Shown one piece after another: positions 1-7,823 of a stretch of DNA of 57,393 bases (its first letter is position 1; each line of letters starts with the position of its first letter). The stretch is taken from the NCBI GenBank assembly GCA_016213625.1, contig JACQZZ010000087.1, positions 1 to 57,393 of the forward strand, read 5' to 3'. This DNA is from Actinomycetota bacterium. GTDB taxonomy: Bacteria; Actinomycetota; Acidimicrobiia; Acidimicrobiales; Ilumatobacteraceae. Both the position numbers and the translations under genes were made by a program. The notes beneath the pieces were generated by a model, which saw nothing but the letters and a program-made list of their open reading frames with translations, did no database searches and was not told where the DNA came from.

Positions 1-765
1 ACCGGTGGTGCCGCCGGTGCCGGGGGCCGTGGCGCCGGCGCCAGGACCGGCCGGGGCAGTGGGTGCGGGCGGCGGCGGGGGCGGCGGCGGCAGGGTGCCG
101 GTGGGTGACGGCACCGACACGGTGACGCTGCCCACCATGCTCGGGTGGAGATCGCAGATGTAGGTGAACGTGCCGGCCGTGGTGAACGTGCGCCGCCACG
201 AACCGCCGGGTGCGAACACTCCGCTGTCGAAGGCACCGGCACGATCGGTCACCGTGTGGTCGTCCTTGTCGGCGTTGCTCCACACGACGGTGTCGCCGGT
301 GGCGATGCTGATCGATGCCGGCGAGAATGCGCGATTCGCCATCCGCACCGTCACCGTGGAGGGTGCAGGAGGCGGCGTCGGCGAACCGGGCACAGTGGGG
401 GTCGAACCGGGAACCGTGGTGGTGGGTGCCGGCACGCTGTCGGACACCGTGATCGCACCGGTGTAGGCGTCGAGGTTCTTGTTCTCGTCGTCGCCGTAGA
501 TCACGGTGCCGAGCGTCGTGAACGTGAACGACCAGCTGCTCCCGGCGGCGAGTCCACCGGAGTCGAACTGCACCGGGCCGGACTGCGAACGCATGCGGTG
601 CTTGCCCGCATCGGCGAACTGCCAGGTGATGGTGGTGCCCACCGGCACGGTGAGTTGCTTCGGAGAGAGACCCCCGTTCACCACGATGGTCGCGGCGTTC
701 GCCGCGCCGGAGGTTGAGGTCAGTGCGAGCGGGACCATCAGGAACACCAGGATTGCGGCCGCCAT
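1..765 (-). CDS. secreted tandem cupredoxin-like protein (C-terminus outside window)
   Basis: The minus-strand reading opens with a signal-peptide-like stretch (MAAAILVFLMVPLALTS, then ...GAANA). Two plastocyanin-like domains follow, joined by Pro/Thr-rich linkers, and the frame leaves the window in a long Pro/Gly/Ala-rich segment. The second domain has the type 1 copper ligand pattern: His in DHTVT, then Cys, His and Met in YICDLHPSM. The first keeps the fold signature (VPVGTTITW, FDSGG) and a His, but has YGDDENKN where Cys and His should be, so it probably does not bind copper. I chose this ATG because GAGGAG sits just upstream; an in-frame ATG at 819 would add 18 basic residues. An exported or cell-surface redox or structural role is inference. 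Confidence 0.75.
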   Translation of the reverse strand, partial: MAAAILVFLMVPLALTSTSGAANAATIVVNGGLSPKQLTVPVGTTITWQFADAGKHRMRSQSGPVQFDSGGLAAGSSWSFTFTTLGTVIYGDDENKNLDAYTGAITVSDSVPAPTTTVPGSTPTVPGSPTPPPAPSTVTVRMANRAFSPASISIATGDTVVWSNADKDDHTVTDRAGAFDSGVFAPGGSWRRTFTTAGTFTYICDLHPSMVGSVTVSVPSPTGTLPPPPPPPPAPTAPAGPGAGATAPGTGGTTG

Positions 766-929
766 CCGCGCTCCTCGTGCCTTGCCGTTCGCTCGACGGT
801 TGCGATTGCAAGATTCCATGCCATCAGCGTGCTCCGATGAGCACGCCACGAGCAGGGCACTGCGTCGGCACTCCGAGTGTCCCCCGACCGACCCCGATGG
901 GTCGCCGGTCGTAGGTCCTCAGGTACCTC

Positions 930-1724
930 TCACGCGAACTGACCCGGCGTGCGACCGCCGCCCGGCTCACCCGCGAAGGCCTGCGCGATGCCGATCCATT
1001 CAGCCGCGGCGGCGCCCTCCACGCGCAGCGACGTGTCGGCCACGTGACGACGTTGGGTGACGACGAGGCAGAACTCGAGCGCGTCGCCGGTGACGGAGTG
1101 CTCGGACGGGTCGCCCCATTCCCAGATCGCGCCGTCGGGTGCATCGAGCCGCACGTACACCGACTCGTCGGGCACCGTCATCGAGTTGATGGCGTAGCTG
1201 AACGGACGCGCTCGCACACCGATGTGCGCCACGTGCTTGAGACGCGCCGATGGTCGTCGGTGCACGCCGAGGGCGTCGGCCACGTCCTGACCGTGTGCCC
1301 ACGTCTCCATCAGCCGCGCGGTGATGAACGACCTCGCTGCCATCGCCGGGCCGTACCACGGCACTCTGCTCGACGGGTCGAGCGTGCGCGCCACTTCGAT
1401 GAGGCGAGCACGATCGGCACGCCACGACGCGAGCAGTTGCTCACCGTTCATCGAACGTCCCGGCGCGACTGACGCATCCGTACCACCGTTCGCGAACAGC
1501 CACTGCATGTCGCGCTGGAACTCGTCGGCATCGGTGATGGCCATGAGCGCCCGTTGGTCGAAGAACCACAGATGGCTGACCTGATCGCGGATCGACCAAC
1601 CTGCCGCAGGGGTCGCCGTGGACCAGTCGTGCTCGGAGAGCGACGCCACGATGGCATCGAGGTCGGCGTGCTCAGCGAGGAGGTCGTCACAGATCGGGTT
1701 CACGTCGTCAGTCTGTTGCACCAC
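930..1724 (-). CDS. TIGR03084-like DinB-fold protein (mycothiol-dependent maleylpyruvate isomerase metal-binding type)
   Basis: A 264-residue protein that begins with a DinB-like helical bundle: WSIRDQVSHLWFFDQ contains the first metal-ligand His, and WAHGQDVADALG is the typical third-helix metal site of the mycothiol-dependent isomerase domain. The C-terminal part matches the layout of the TIGR03084 family. Members are thiol- or metal-dependent transferases or isomerases of actinobacteria, and the substrate here cannot be read from the sequence. It is transcribed in the same direction as the HU genes upstream but is separated from them by a strong hairpin, so it is probably a separate unit. 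Confidence 0.75.
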   Translation of the reverse strand: MVQQTDDVNPICDDLLAEHADLDAIVASLSEHDWSTATPAAGWSIRDQVSHLWFFDQRALMAITDADEFQRDMQWLFANGGTDASVAPGRSMNGEQLLASWRADRARLIEVARTLDPSSRVPWYGPAMAARSFITARLMETWAHGQDVADALGVHRRPSARLKHVAHIGVRARPFSYAINSMTVPDESVYVRLDAPDGAIWEWGDPSEHSVTGDALEFCLVVTQRRHVADTSLRVEGAAAAEWIGIAQAFAGEPGGGRTPGQFA

Positions 1725-1740
1725 GCCTGAAAACGGCGAA

Positions 1741-1760
1741 CGGGGGGCCGAAGCCCCCCG
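1741..1760 (-). terminator. hairpin terminator after the HU/tail genes
   Basis: A perfect 8-bp all-GC stem (CGGGGGGC/GCCCCCCG) with a CGAA tetraloop starts about 22 bases after the stop of the Lys/Ala-rich tail gene. A short TTTT follows about 9 bases further on the transcribed (minus) side. The position and stem fit a factor-independent or assisted terminator. Confidence 0.75.
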
Positions 1761-1782
1761 CTCACCCCTTCGAGTTCGAAGG

Positions 1783-2118
1783 TCACTTCTTCTTGGCGGC
1801 TGCCTTCTTGGCGGGAGCCTTCTTGGCCGGAGCCTTCTTCGCCGGAGCCTTCTTGGCGGGCGCGGCCTTCTTGGCCGGAGCGGCCTTCTTGGCCGGTGCA
1901 GCCTTCTTGGCCGGTGCAGCCTTCTTGGCCGGAGCCTTCTTGGCCGGAGCGGCCTTCTTGGCGGGCGCAGCCTTCTTCGCTGCTGCCTTCTTGGCCGGTG
2001 CAGCCTTCTTGGCCGGAGCCTTCTTCGCTGCTGCCTTCTTGGCCGGTGCGGCCTTCTTGGCCGGAGCCTTCTTCGCTGCTGCCTTCTTGGCCGGTGCGGC
2101 CTTCTTCGTTGCTGCCAC
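1783..2118 (-). CDS. histone H1-like Lys/Ala/Pro-rich DNA-binding tail protein
   Basis: About 111 residues made almost entirely of [10 protein letters not shown] repeats and ending in AAAKKK. This is the composition of the C-terminal tail of mycobacterial HupB and of histone H1. I place the start at a GTG ([12 protein letters not shown]) with AAGGAAAG a few bases upstream. A longer in-frame reading exists through the HU gene, but it has no sensible protein sequence there. The gene lies 32 bases after the HU stop, in another frame, so an HU domain and its basic tail are encoded as two adjacent genes. Expected role: non-specific DNA binding and compaction in the nucleoid. Repeat number may vary by slippage or misassembly. 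Confidence 0.8.
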   Translation of the reverse strand: MAATKKAAPAKKAAAKKAPAKKAAPAKKAAAKKAPAKKAAPAKKAAAKKAAPAKKAAPAKKAPAKKAAPAKKAAPAKKAAPAKKAAPAKKAPAKKAPAKKAPAKKAAAKKK

Positions 2119-2150
2119 TGAACTTTCCTTCCTGGTTGGTGTGGGGTTGA

Positions 2151-2435
2151 TTACTTCTTCTTCGGGTTGAGTGCAGCCTTCAGCGTGGAGCTGGAGGTGA
2201 ACTTCATGCGCGTCGAGGCGGCGATCTTCACCGCTGCACCCGTCTGCGGGTTGCGGCCGGTGCGGGCCTTCGACTTCGACGTGCTGAACGAGCCGAAGCC
2301 CGGCCACGCGACCTTGTCGCCCTTCTTGGCGGTGGCGGTGACGACTTCGAAGAATGCGCCGATGGTCTTCTCGGCATCGGCCTTCGAGCCACCGGTCTTC
2401 GCGACTACTGCGTCGATCAGCTCTGCTTTGGTCAT
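2151..2435 (-). CDS. hup: nucleoid-associated protein HU
   Basis: A 94-residue complete HU protein: MTKAELIDAVVAKTGGSKADAE, the GFGSFSTSKSKARTGRNPQTG DNA-binding arm region, and a lysine-rich end (NPKKK). Length and sequence are those of ordinary bacterial HU, not of the two-domain HupB. The ATG is chosen because everything upstream lacks family similarity and GGAGG lies 12 bases upstream. It binds and bends DNA as a dimer. The next gene downstream supplies a separate basic tail, and the two are probably co-transcribed to the hairpin at 1741-1760. Confidence 0.95.
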   Translation of the reverse strand: MTKAELIDAVVAKTGGSKADAEKTIGAFFEVVTATAKKGDKVAWPGFGSFSTSKSKARTGRNPQTGAAVKIAASTRMKFTSSSTLKAALNPKKK

Positions 2436-2443
2436 TTTGACTT

Positions 2444-2459
2444 GATACCTCCGGGTATC
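2444..2459 (-). promoter_or_regulatory. small hairpin exposing or masking the HU ribosome binding site
   Basis: In the HU leader, GATACC and GGTATC form a perfect 6-bp stem around the loop CGGA. The only good Shine-Dalgarno sequence of HU (GGAGG) is made of the loop and the 3' stem. Melting or protein binding at this stem could control HU translation. This is seen directly as an inverted repeat; the function is inference. Confidence 0.4.
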
Positions 2460-2574
2460 GGATTGGGTCGGTAACGACGTGTTACGCACGCGTATCGAAC
2501 AGCTTTCGCGCGCCAAATACAAGCATTCTTGTTATTGCATTTGCAATGAGTGTCGCGCGGCACGCGACGTGTGT

Positions 2575-2996
2575 TCACTCGTCGCTGAGCGACGCTCGCA
2601 GCGTCGTCGCGTAGTGGACGCGATCCCCGTCGTCGAGATAGCGGACGCGCGGCCAGAAGAACCCCCGCAGCCCGTCCTTCCTTCGTCGCGGCACGACGTG
2701 CGCGTGAAGGTGCGGCACGCTCTGGCTGACGACGTTGTTCATCGCGACGAACGTTCCGTGTGTGCGTCGAGCGCGTTCGGCATCACCGCGCTCACGCGCT
2801 GCACCACCGCGAAGAACGGAGCGAGCTCCTCACCGGGGAGGTCTCCCAATGTGACGACGTGGCTCACGGGCACGACGAGCACGTGACCCTTGAAGACCGG
2901 CGACCGATCGAGGAACGCGACCGCGTGGTCGTCGGCGTACACGATGTCGGCCGGTGTCCGACCCCTGATGATCTCGCAGAACACACACGTCGTCAC
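2575..2996 (-). pseudogene. HIT-family hydrolase interrupted by a frameshift
   Basis: The N-terminal half (TTCVFCEIIRGRTPADIVY ... GHVLVVPVSHVVTLGDL) is a typical HIT protein with the CxFC zinc-type start. The frame then runs into ERSSR-stop. The missing half lies in another frame directly after it: GTFVAMNNVVSQSVP, then HLHAHVVPR (the histidine triad), then LRGFFWPRVRY and a stop. The switch falls in a GTGTGTG dinucleotide run at 2758-2764, consistent with a CA/TG slippage event or a sequencing error. If intact it would be a nucleotide-phosphate hydrolase of about 140 residues. Start chosen: GTG before ACG ACG TGT, after GGGAGA. Confidence 0.8.
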
Positions 2997-3131
2997 GACG
3001 ACATTCTCCCGTACGGATTGTGAACAGTTCGCTCCATCCACCACACGACGACGGACCTGCGCTACAACTGACCCCGTCCGCTCGTGCGGCAACATCCCAA
3101 CCACGACATCCCTACCACGACAGGAGTCGCG

Positions 3132-4505
3132 TTGACCGACCTCGTGCCCAACCGTGCCGATTCCGATCAGCTGGGGGGAGGTGTGCGTACGAGAGTGGTG
3201 CTCGACACGTCAGTGCTCGTCGGTGATCCCGGTTGCTTCGACGGGTTCGCCGGATGCGACGTGGTCATACCGTTCACGGTCATCGAGGAACTCGACAGTC
3301 TGAAGACTCGGCCCGACGACGTCGGACGCGCGGCGCGTACCGCACTGCGCACCATCGAGGAACATCGCGTGCGCGCCGGTGGTTCGCTGGCCACCCCCTT
3401 CTCCATCGGCGACCCCGCCGCGGAGGGCACGCTGCAAGTGGAGATCAACGGCGTGCAGAAGCACCTCCTCATCGAGCACGGTCTGGACCCCAACGTGCCC
3501 GACAACCGCATCATCGGCGCCGCGCTCGGCCAGGCCATGCACGCGCCCACGCGGATGGTGTCGAACGACGCGGCCCTGCGCATCAAGGCGGCACACCTCG
3601 GGCTCGAGGCCTCCGAGCACCACCCCGCGGGCCGTCGCGCCGCGACGCGTCACGCCGGATGGATGACCCTCGAAGCCGATCACGACATCATCGACACGAT
3701 GTACACGGCGGGTGCCGTCGCGGCATCGATGGTCGACGATGCCGATGACCTCCACGAGAACGGATTCGCCGTCCTGCGCAGCGGCTCGCAGTCGGCCCTC
3801 GCGCGACGGATCGACGACGAACTGCGCCTGCTCCCCCACGCCGCACCGGAAGCCTGGGGGCTGCGCGCTCGATCGAAGGAGCAACGGTTCGCGCTCGAGC
3901 TCCTCATGGACCCCGACGTCAGCGTCGTGGCGCTCGACGGTCGCGCCGGCACCGGCAAGACTCTGCTCGCCATCGCCGCCGGCCTCGAGCAGGTGGTCGA
4001 GCAGCGACACTACGAACGCCTCGCCGTCTACCGGCCGTTGGTGCCCGTCGGCCGCGCCGACGTCGGCTTCCTGCCGGGCGGGCTCGACGAGAAGCTCGAT
4101 CCGTGGATGTCCGCGATCCACGATGCCATCGTCGCCCTCACCGACCAGCGCAGCCAGCACGACGCCACGCGCCTGGTCGACGAGCTGGTCGGGCGCAACC
4201 AACTCTCACTCGAATCGGTCACCTTCCTCCGTGGCCGCAGCCTGCACCGCCAGATCGTCGTGGTCGACGAGGCCCAGAACCTGGAGCCGACCACCTTGAA
4301 GACGGTGCTCACCCGCATCGGCGACGGTACGAAGGTCATCTTCACCGGCGACACCAGTCAGATCGATGCGCCGTACCTCGGTGAGTCGAACAATGCCTTG
4401 GCAGTGCTCATCCAGGCGTTCGGCGGGCAGTCGTGCTTCGGTCACGTCACGCTCACCGCCTGCGAGCGCAGCACGGTGGCCAGCCTGGCCGCCGAGCTGC
4501 TGTGA
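3132..4505 (+). CDS. phoH2: PIN-PhoH fusion ATPase (PhoH2-type)
   Basis: The N-terminal PIN domain shows VVLDTSVLVGDP, IEELDSLK and SNDAALRIKA with its acidic metal ligands. The C-terminal PhoH ATPase has Walker A GRAGTGKT, Walker B IVVVDEAQN and the FTGDTSQID segment. This is the PhoH2 architecture, an RNA helicase and ribonuclease linked to a toxin-like PIN nuclease. The start is taken as TTG because CAGGAG lies 5 bases upstream; an ATG 48 bases earlier is in frame but lacks a ribosome site. No antitoxin-like small ORF (PhoAT) could be clearly recognised upstream. Confidence 0.9.
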   Translation: MTDLVPNRADSDQLGGGVRTRVVLDTSVLVGDPGCFDGFAGCDVVIPFTVIEELDSLKTRPDDVGRAARTALRTIEEHRVRAGGSLATPFSIGDPAAEGTLQVEINGVQKHLLIEHGLDPNVPDNRIIGAALGQAMHAPTRMVSNDAALRIKAAHLGLEASEHHPAGRRAATRHAGWMTLEADHDIIDTMYTAGAVAASMVDDADDLHENGFAVLRSGSQSALARRIDDELRLLPHAAPEAWGLRARSKEQRFALELLMDPDVSVVALDGRAGTGKTLLAIAAGLEQVVEQRHYERLAVYRPLVPVGRADVGFLPGGLDEKLDPWMSAIHDAIVALTDQRSQHDATRLVDELVGRNQLSLESVTFLRGRSLHRQIVVVDEAQNLEPTTLKTVLTRIGDGTKVIFTGDTSQIDAPYLGESNNALAVLIQAFGGQSCFGHVTLTACERSTVASLAAELL

Positions 4506-4522
4506 CCTGACCGAAAGCAGAC

Positions 4523-4550
4523 TTGACAATCGGTGACCGCCATTTAGTAT
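4523..4550 (+). promoter_or_regulatory. sigma-70-type promoter of the WhiB gene
   Basis: TTGACA and TAGTAT are separated by 16 bases, a near-consensus housekeeping promoter. It lies 58 bases before the WhiB start codon and immediately after the phoH2 gene. It excludes the in-frame ATG at 4549 as the WhiB start, because that codon lies inside the -10 box. Confidence 0.7.
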
Positions 4551-4608
4551 GAGGTCATCGTTTAGTGCTAAACAGCACCGTCTCGCCTCGCCGGCGCCGG
4601 AGGACCTC

Positions 4609-4920
4609 ATGGCTGCAGTGCAATCGCTGTCGATTCTCACCAACCCCGCTCCCGAGGGCAACTGGATGGACGAGGCGAAGTGCAAGGGTCACACGAACCT
4701 GTTCTTCCCGCCGCGTGCGGAGCGTCCGCAGGCGCGGGCACGTCGCGAGGCACGGGCACGCCGGCTTTGCGTCGCGTGCCCCGTGTTCGACACCTGCCGC
4801 GACCACGCCCGAGCCCACCACGAGTACGGCTTCTGGGCGGGCGAGAGCGAGGAAGACCGCCACGTGGCGGGATTCACGGTGTCGGCGCCCATCGGTGTCC
4901 GCGCTCGCGCTCACGCCTGA
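4609..4920 (+). CDS. WhiB-family iron-sulfur transcription regulator
   Basis: 103 residues with the four WhiB cysteines in the right spacing: C25, then C54-x2-C57-x5-C63 (RRLCVACPVFDTC), and NLFFPP after the first Cys. The usual G[VI]WGG turn is GFWAG followed by ESEEDR. The start has GGAGG five bases upstream. WhiB proteins hold a [4Fe-4S] cluster and act with the principal sigma factor on development, redox or stress genes. Which subfamily this is cannot be decided by eye; the altered turn and the short basic-poor C-terminus are notable. Monocistronic with its own promoter. Confidence 0.93.
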   Translation: MAAVQSLSILTNPAPEGNWMDEAKCKGHTNLFFPPRAERPQARARREARARRLCVACPVFDTCRDHARAHHEYGFWAGESEEDRHVAGFTVSAPIGVRARAHA

Positions 4921-4962
4921 CCAACCGAACTCTGCCGTCGGTCGCCGGGGTAAGGTCGCCGC

Positions 4963-5346
4963 ATGCCCACCGACGTCGTCGACCACTTCATCGCCGCCAT
5001 CGAACGTCGCGATCTCGAGCACGCGCTCACCCACCTCACCGACGACTGCGAGTACGACAACGTGCCGATGGGGAAGGTCGTCGGCCGCGATGCCGTGCGC
5101 GCCACCCTCGGCCCGTTCATGGCCGGGTTCGAGGAGATCGTGTGGACCGTGACGCACCAGGTGTCGTCCGGCAATCTCGACCAGGGAGTCGTCATGAACG
5201 AACGGCTCGACCGGTTCCGCGCGGGCGACCGCTGGCTGGAACTCCCCGTTGCCGGACTGTTCGTGGTGCGCCATGGTCAGATCGCGCTCTGGCGCGACTA
5301 CTTCGACCGCGACCAACTGCTGCAGCAGATGGCGTCGTTCGCCTGA
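4963..5346 (+). CDS. limonene-1,2-epoxide hydrolase-like NTF2-fold protein
   Basis: 127 residues, the length of a single SnoaL/LEH domain. The full catalytic set of Rhodococcus limonene-epoxide hydrolase can be matched in order: Tyr31 and Asn33 in EYDNVPMG, Arg81 and Asp83 in NERLDRF, Asp112 in LWRDYFD. This suggests a real one-step epoxide hydrolase rather than a generic NTF2 protein. The substrate is unknown; actinobacterial relatives act on terpenoid or steroid-type epoxides. It stands alone between whiB and an exonuclease gene. Confidence 0.8.
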   Translation: MPTDVVDHFIAAIERRDLEHALTHLTDDCEYDNVPMGKVVGRDAVRATLGPFMAGFEEIVWTVTHQVSSGNLDQGVVMNERLDRFRAGDRWLELPVAGLFVVRHGQIALWRDYFDRDQLLQQMASFA

Positions 5347-5397
5347 CCACCGGCGCGCTCGCCACCCGTGTGACACCCCTGCCCTAAGGTGAACGGC

Positions 5398-5976
5398 ATG
5401 CCCAGCCCGGTCAGCGCCCAGCGGTTCGCCGTGGTCGACGTGGAGACCTCGGGGCTGTCCCTGCGGCGCCATCACGTACTGCAGGTGGGTGTGGTCGTCA
5501 TCGATGGCGACGGTCGGGTGCACGATCGGTGGAGCAGCCTGCTCGCGCCACGGTCGCGCTGGTTCTTCCGAGTCGGGCCCACCTCGCTGCACGGCATCCA
5601 TCGGCGCGACCTGCGCGCGGCACCGCCGGCCGGCGAGGTACTCGCCGAGCTGGCTGCCCGACTCGAAGGTGCCCGGTTCGTGGCCCACAACGCACCCTTC
5701 GACATCGGGTTCCTGCAGAAGGCATCACAGCGCCACCACGTGGCGCTGCCCATCAACGAGCCGCTCTGCACCCTGCGCATGTCACGGGCACTCGACCCGG
5801 ATCGCGAGCTCCGGCATCGCCTCAGCGATCTGTGCGACCGCTACGACGTGGTGCTCGTGCGCCCGCACGATGCGCTCGCCGATGCCGATGCCACCGCTGC
5901 GGTGCTGCCGCATCTCCTGCGAGCGCACGGCATCACCACGGTGGATCAGCTGGCCTCGCTGCCCTCGGCCTCGTAG
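5398..5976 (+). CDS. DnaQ-like 3'-5' exonuclease (DEDDh)
   Basis: 192 residues in a single exonuclease domain. Motif I is VVDVETSG (Asp14 and Glu16), motif II AHNAPFDIGFL, and motif III HDALADADA with the catalytic His and Asp. Such stand-alone DnaQ domains trim DNA or RNA 3' ends in repair or as polymerase epsilon-like proofreaders. ATG chosen over a GTG nine bases upstream because AAGG sits 8 bases before it. Its last 31 bases overlap the convergent pafC gene. Confidence 0.88.
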   Translation: MPSPVSAQRFAVVDVETSGLSLRRHHVLQVGVVVIDGDGRVHDRWSSLLAPRSRWFFRVGPTSLHGIHRRDLRAAPPAGEVLAELAARLEGARFVAHNAPFDIGFLQKASQRHHVALPINEPLCTLRMSRALDPDRELRHRLSDLCDRYDVVLVRPHDALADADATAAVLPHLLRAHGITTVDQLASLPSAS

Positions 5977-6899
5977 CGAGCCAGCAGCGCCCGCGCGGCA
6001 TCGGCACCGAGGTGCGTCCACTCCGGCGGATCGAGCACCCGGGCCGCCGGCCCCAGGCGCAACAGCAGTGCTTCGAGCCACCGCTGGTTGGCCACGGTGA
6101 GCTCGACCACCAGCGCGTCGGCGTCGGGAGTGACCGACCGCGTGGGGTACCGCTCGATCACCCATCCAGCCTGTGCGAGCAGCCGCAAGCGTGCGGTGGG
6201 CAGCCCGGCGTCGGCGAACCAGTTCTCGCCGTCGGGCACGTCCACCTCGCGAGGCTGGTCGATGACACCGGTCGACTCGCACGACATGATGCGGTCGATG
6301 CGGAACGTGCGCGTCTCGCCGCTGCGGTGGTCGTCGGCCACCACATACCAGCGACCGCGGTCGAGGAACACTCTTCGGGGCGTGATCTCCCGCGCCGACG
6401 GTTCGTCGGCCGCCGCCGACCAGTAGCTGACCCGCAGGCGCTCGCACGCGTCGGCGGCCGCGGTGATGGCCTCGGCCGCGGGAGGTGCGGGCGTGTCGAC
6501 CACCACTCCGTCGTCACCGAGCGCCTCGGCGAGCTTGCGCAGGGCTCGTCCGAGCGCGCCGTCGGCGTCGGCGCCCGGCATCTGCATGGCCACCCGCGCC
6601 GAGGCGAGCAACGCGAAGCCCTCGGGGGCAGTGAGGCGGAGCGGCCGGGTGAAGACCCGCGGGATGCCGGTGGACACCACGCCTTCGTCGATCCACACGT
6701 CGATCAGTTCATCGACGAACGGCGGCAGGCCGCACATCGACACGAGCTCGATGTCCTTCACCAACTGCTCCTCGGTGAGGTCGAATCGCTCGGCCATCTC
6801 GGCCAGCGGCACCTCACCGCGTTCCATCAGCCACGGCAGCATCACCAGCAGCCGGCGGAGGCGTTCGCTGGTGGGCCGCGGTCCGCGTCGGGCGGTCAT
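5946..6899 (-). CDS. pafC: WYL-domain transcription regulator PafC
   Basis: 317 residues: an N-terminal winged helix (ERLRRLLVMLPWLMERGEVPLAEMAERFDLTEEQ), then a WYL domain (RVFLDRGRWYVVADDHRSGETRTFRIDRI) and a C-terminal WCX-like region. It overlaps pafB by ATGA, so the pair is translationally coupled. The PafB-PafC heterodimer activates the LexA-independent DNA-damage response of actinobacteria. The start is the ATG at the overlap; an upstream in-frame extension would lie wholly in pafB. Confidence 0.9.
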   Translation of the reverse strand: MTARRGPRPTSERLRRLLVMLPWLMERGEVPLAEMAERFDLTEEQLVKDIELVSMCGLPPFVDELIDVWIDEGVVSTGIPRVFTRPLRLTAPEGFALLASARVAMQMPGADADGALGRALRKLAEALGDDGVVVDTPAPPAAEAITAAADACERLRVSYWSAAADEPSAREITPRRVFLDRGRWYVVADDHRSGETRTFRIDRIMSCESTGVIDQPREVDVPDGENWFADAGLPTARLRLLAQAGWVIERYPTRSVTPDADALVVELTVANQRWLEALLLRLGPAARVLDPPEWTHLGADAARALLARYEAEGSEAS

Positions 6900-7819
6900 C
6901 CGGCCACCACCATCGACCGCAGCCACTCGGCCACCGATGAGCGGACCTCGGGTGGTGCGATCACTTCGGCATGGCGCCCCAGACCGAACAGCCACGAACG
7001 AAAGGCGTCGAGGTTGGTGCAGGGAACGGAGACACGCACCGCTCCGCCGTCGAGCCGTTCGATGACGGCCTCGTCGCCAAGGTCGGCCACCGCTGCGGCG
7101 GCACGGGGCGCGTCGACATGCACGACCGCGCGCAACGCCGGTTCGTCACCGATGAGCTTCGGGTCGGAGGGGAACGCCTGCCGCGGGTCGAAGTCGATGG
7201 GCCGGGTGAACGCGTTCGCCGCACCGACCTCCACGTCACCCTCGATGCGGTCGACGCGGTAGGTGCGTTGCGCGTCGTGCGCGAGGTCGAGGCCGATGAC
7301 ATACCAGAAGCCCTCGCGCAACAGCAGGGCGTAGGGGTGCAGCTCGCGCTGCGTGCCGTGATACCGGAACGAGGCGCTCGCGTGATGTGCGGATGCCTCG
7401 CGAAGCGCCGGCAGAGCGGGGGCGTCGGGGATGTTGGTGACCACCGTGGCCGCCGCGCCGCCATCGGCTCCCAACTTGAGCAGACCGAACTCGCCCTCGC
7501 TGAGGCGCGCCGCGGCCACGGCCATCTGCAGCGCCTGTCGCTCGTCGGCCGTGAGGTCGAGGTCGGCGAGCTCGTAGCGGCGACGATCGATCCAGTACGC
7601 GGTCTTCCCGGCGTCGCTGCCCGCGAGCACCTGGCTCTCGATGGGCACACCGATCTCGCGCAGCATCGCCTTGTCGCGCTCGAACGCACCTCGCGCCGCG
7701 CTCTCGCCCGCGGGGTACTGCCCCTGCAGCTCGTTGACGATCTGTTCGAGCGTGACCGGCGAGCGCGTCTCCAGCAACAGGGCCACCAGATTGGTGATGC
7801 GTTCGAGTGCGTCGACCAT
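6896..7819 (-). CDS. pafB: WYL-domain transcription regulator PafB
   Basis: 307 residues with an N-terminal HTH (VDALERITNLVALLLETRSPVTLEQIV), a central WYL domain (HPYALLLREGFWYVIGLDLAHDAQRTYRVDRIEG) and a WCX-type C-terminus. It is the upstream partner of pafC, overlapping it by four bases, and starts four bases after the stop of the hydroxyacyl-CoA dehydrogenase gene. The three genes therefore probably form one transcript. The usual proteasome accessory gene pafA is not in the window. Confidence 0.9.
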   Translation of the reverse strand: MVDALERITNLVALLLETRSPVTLEQIVNELQGQYPAGESAARGAFERDKAMLREIGVPIESQVLAGSDAGKTAYWIDRRRYELADLDLTADERQALQMAVAAARLSEGEFGLLKLGADGGAAATVVTNIPDAPALPALREASAHHASASFRYHGTQRELHPYALLLREGFWYVIGLDLAHDAQRTYRVDRIEGDVEVGAANAFTRPIDFDPRQAFPSDPKLIGDEPALRAVVHVDAPRAAAAVADLGDEAVIERLDGGAVRVSVPCTNLDAFRSWLFGLGRHAEVIAPPEVRSSVAEWLRSMVVAG

Positions 7820-7823
7820 GTAC

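Noticed and set aside
1793..2170. Plus-strand ORF rich in FLAGA repeats, looking like a membrane protein
   Set aside because: It is the reverse reading of the Lys/Ala-rich tail gene; the repeat pattern of one strand produces the other. The minus strand has start signal, stop and terminator.
4549..4608. Earlier ATG for the WhiB gene
   Set aside because: The codon falls in the TAGTAT -10 box, and a strong GGAGG stands before the ATG at 4609.
5529..7262. Plus-strand reading of 577 codons over exonuclease and pafC
   Set aside because: It has low-complexity Arg/Pro/Ala sequence and lies opposite pafC, whose WYL and HTH motifs are clear.
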